Source of the DNA: Thermoleophilia bacterium | GTDB lineage: Bacteria > Actinomycetota > Thermoleophilia > Gaiellales > Gaiellaceae | NCBI GenBank assembly: GCA_025927435.1 | Contig: JAICLM010000141.1 | Coordinates: forward strand, 1-5,737 | Length of the DNA stretch: 5,737 nt | Reading direction: 5' to 3' | Part shown: one piece after another, positions 5,588 to 5,737 of the stretch | Layout of the letters: each line of letters opens with the position of its first letter | How positions within the stretch are numbered: the stretch's first letter is position 1 | Notes under the pieces: model-generated | What the model was told of the DNA's origin: nothing | What the model saw: only the letters and a program-made list of their open reading frames with translations | The model's database searches: none | Position numbers and translations under genes: made by a program

Positions 5588-5737
5588 CAGGTCTTGGAGG
5601 ACTTGGCCGGCGCGTAGTGATCCGGGCACTTCGTGATCATCGAGTCGCGCTTCGCGACGAAGACCCCGTCCCGCAGCCTCCCCTGGACGACCAGGTCGGC
5701 GCCGCTCTTGAACTGGTCGGGCACGCTCCCGCGGTAC
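5587..5737 (-). CDS. ccmE: CcmE, heme chaperone, Cys-type (CxxxY) variant, C-terminal end only
   Basis: The last 49 residues are visible; the start lies beyond the right edge. CcmE is a membrane-anchored periplasmic OB-fold protein that binds heme covalently, after its release by CcmABCD, and hands it to CcmF. YRGSVPDQFKSGADLVVQGR followed by the next short strand (GVFVAKRDSM) is the typical end of the OB fold. The heme motif then reads KCPDHY, so the heme-binding residue is Cys (codon 5628-5626) in C-x-x-x-Y rather than the His of the common H-x-x-x-Y form. The tail after Tyr is only eight residues (APAKSSKT), shorter than in E. coli. The stop shares one base with the ccmF start. Family membership is firm from sequence and neighbour; the Cys variant is known from archaea and some sulfate reducers. 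Confidence 0.93.
   Translation of the reverse strand, partial: YRGSVPDQFKSGADLVVQGRLRDGVFVAKRDSMITKCPDHYAPAKSSKT

Noticed and set aside
3422..5617. 731-codon open frame on the + strand opposite ccmF
   Set aside because: Its product is an Arg/Glu/Asp-rich low-complexity string with no domain, as expected opposite a GC-rich membrane gene. CcmF on the other strand is certain.
5588..5629. GTG start giving a 668-residue CcmF
   Set aside because: It would overlap the ccmE heme motif region by 43 bases and add residues before a normal CcmF N-terminus; the TGATG-coupled ATG is the usual arrangement.
1..5737. CRISPR array, tRNA or rRNA gene, insertion sequence, phage or defence genes
   Set aside because: No regularly spaced repeats, cloverleaf, rRNA-like stretch, transposase motifs or terminal inverted repeats were found by eye. 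The window is almost entirely housekeeping-like coding sequence of uniform composition.

Overview
The window is GC-rich and densely coded. Codons strongly prefer G or C in the third position, intergenic gaps are tiny, and neighbouring genes often overlap at start and stop. With a System I cytochrome c maturation (Ccm) cluster of non-proteobacterial style, this suggests a high-GC bacterium, perhaps a deep-branching actinobacterium such as a Thermoleophilia-like lineage. That placement is inference from composition and gene style; there is no rRNA or other taxonomic marker in the window.

Layout. At the left edge, bases 1-186 carry the 3' end of an unrecognised + strand gene that ends in a four-cysteine zinc ribbon. 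Everything else is on the - strand and reads right to left as one probable operon: the 3' end of ccmE (5737-5587), ccmF (5587-3623), a short CcmI-like membrane protein (3621-3283), a zinc-ribbon/two-helix/coiled-coil protein (3320-2469), a 52-base gap with a strong hairpin, an exported formylglycine-type sulfatase (2416-941), and two small four-helix membrane proteins joined by an ATGA overlap (927-571 and 574-203). The operon meets the + strand gene tail to tail over a 16-base gap, where a hairpin contains both stop codons. No stretch of 300 bases lacks a gene.

How the genes may work together. CcmE takes heme at the outer face of the membrane and passes it to CcmF, which attaches it to apocytochrome c. 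A CcmI-like protein would help present the apocytochrome. The CcmE here has the Cys variant (CxxxY) of the heme-binding motif instead of the usual His. The CcmI-like protein is only the membrane and coiled-coil part, without a TPR domain. The place downstream of ccmF, where CcmG and CcmH genes often lie, is taken by the zinc-ribbon protein. Together these point to a variant Ccm system with possible unrecognised accessory parts. The sulfatase has no obvious link to heme and may simply share the transcript. The small membrane protein after it is rich in histidines at helix ends, which makes heme or metal binding worth testing.
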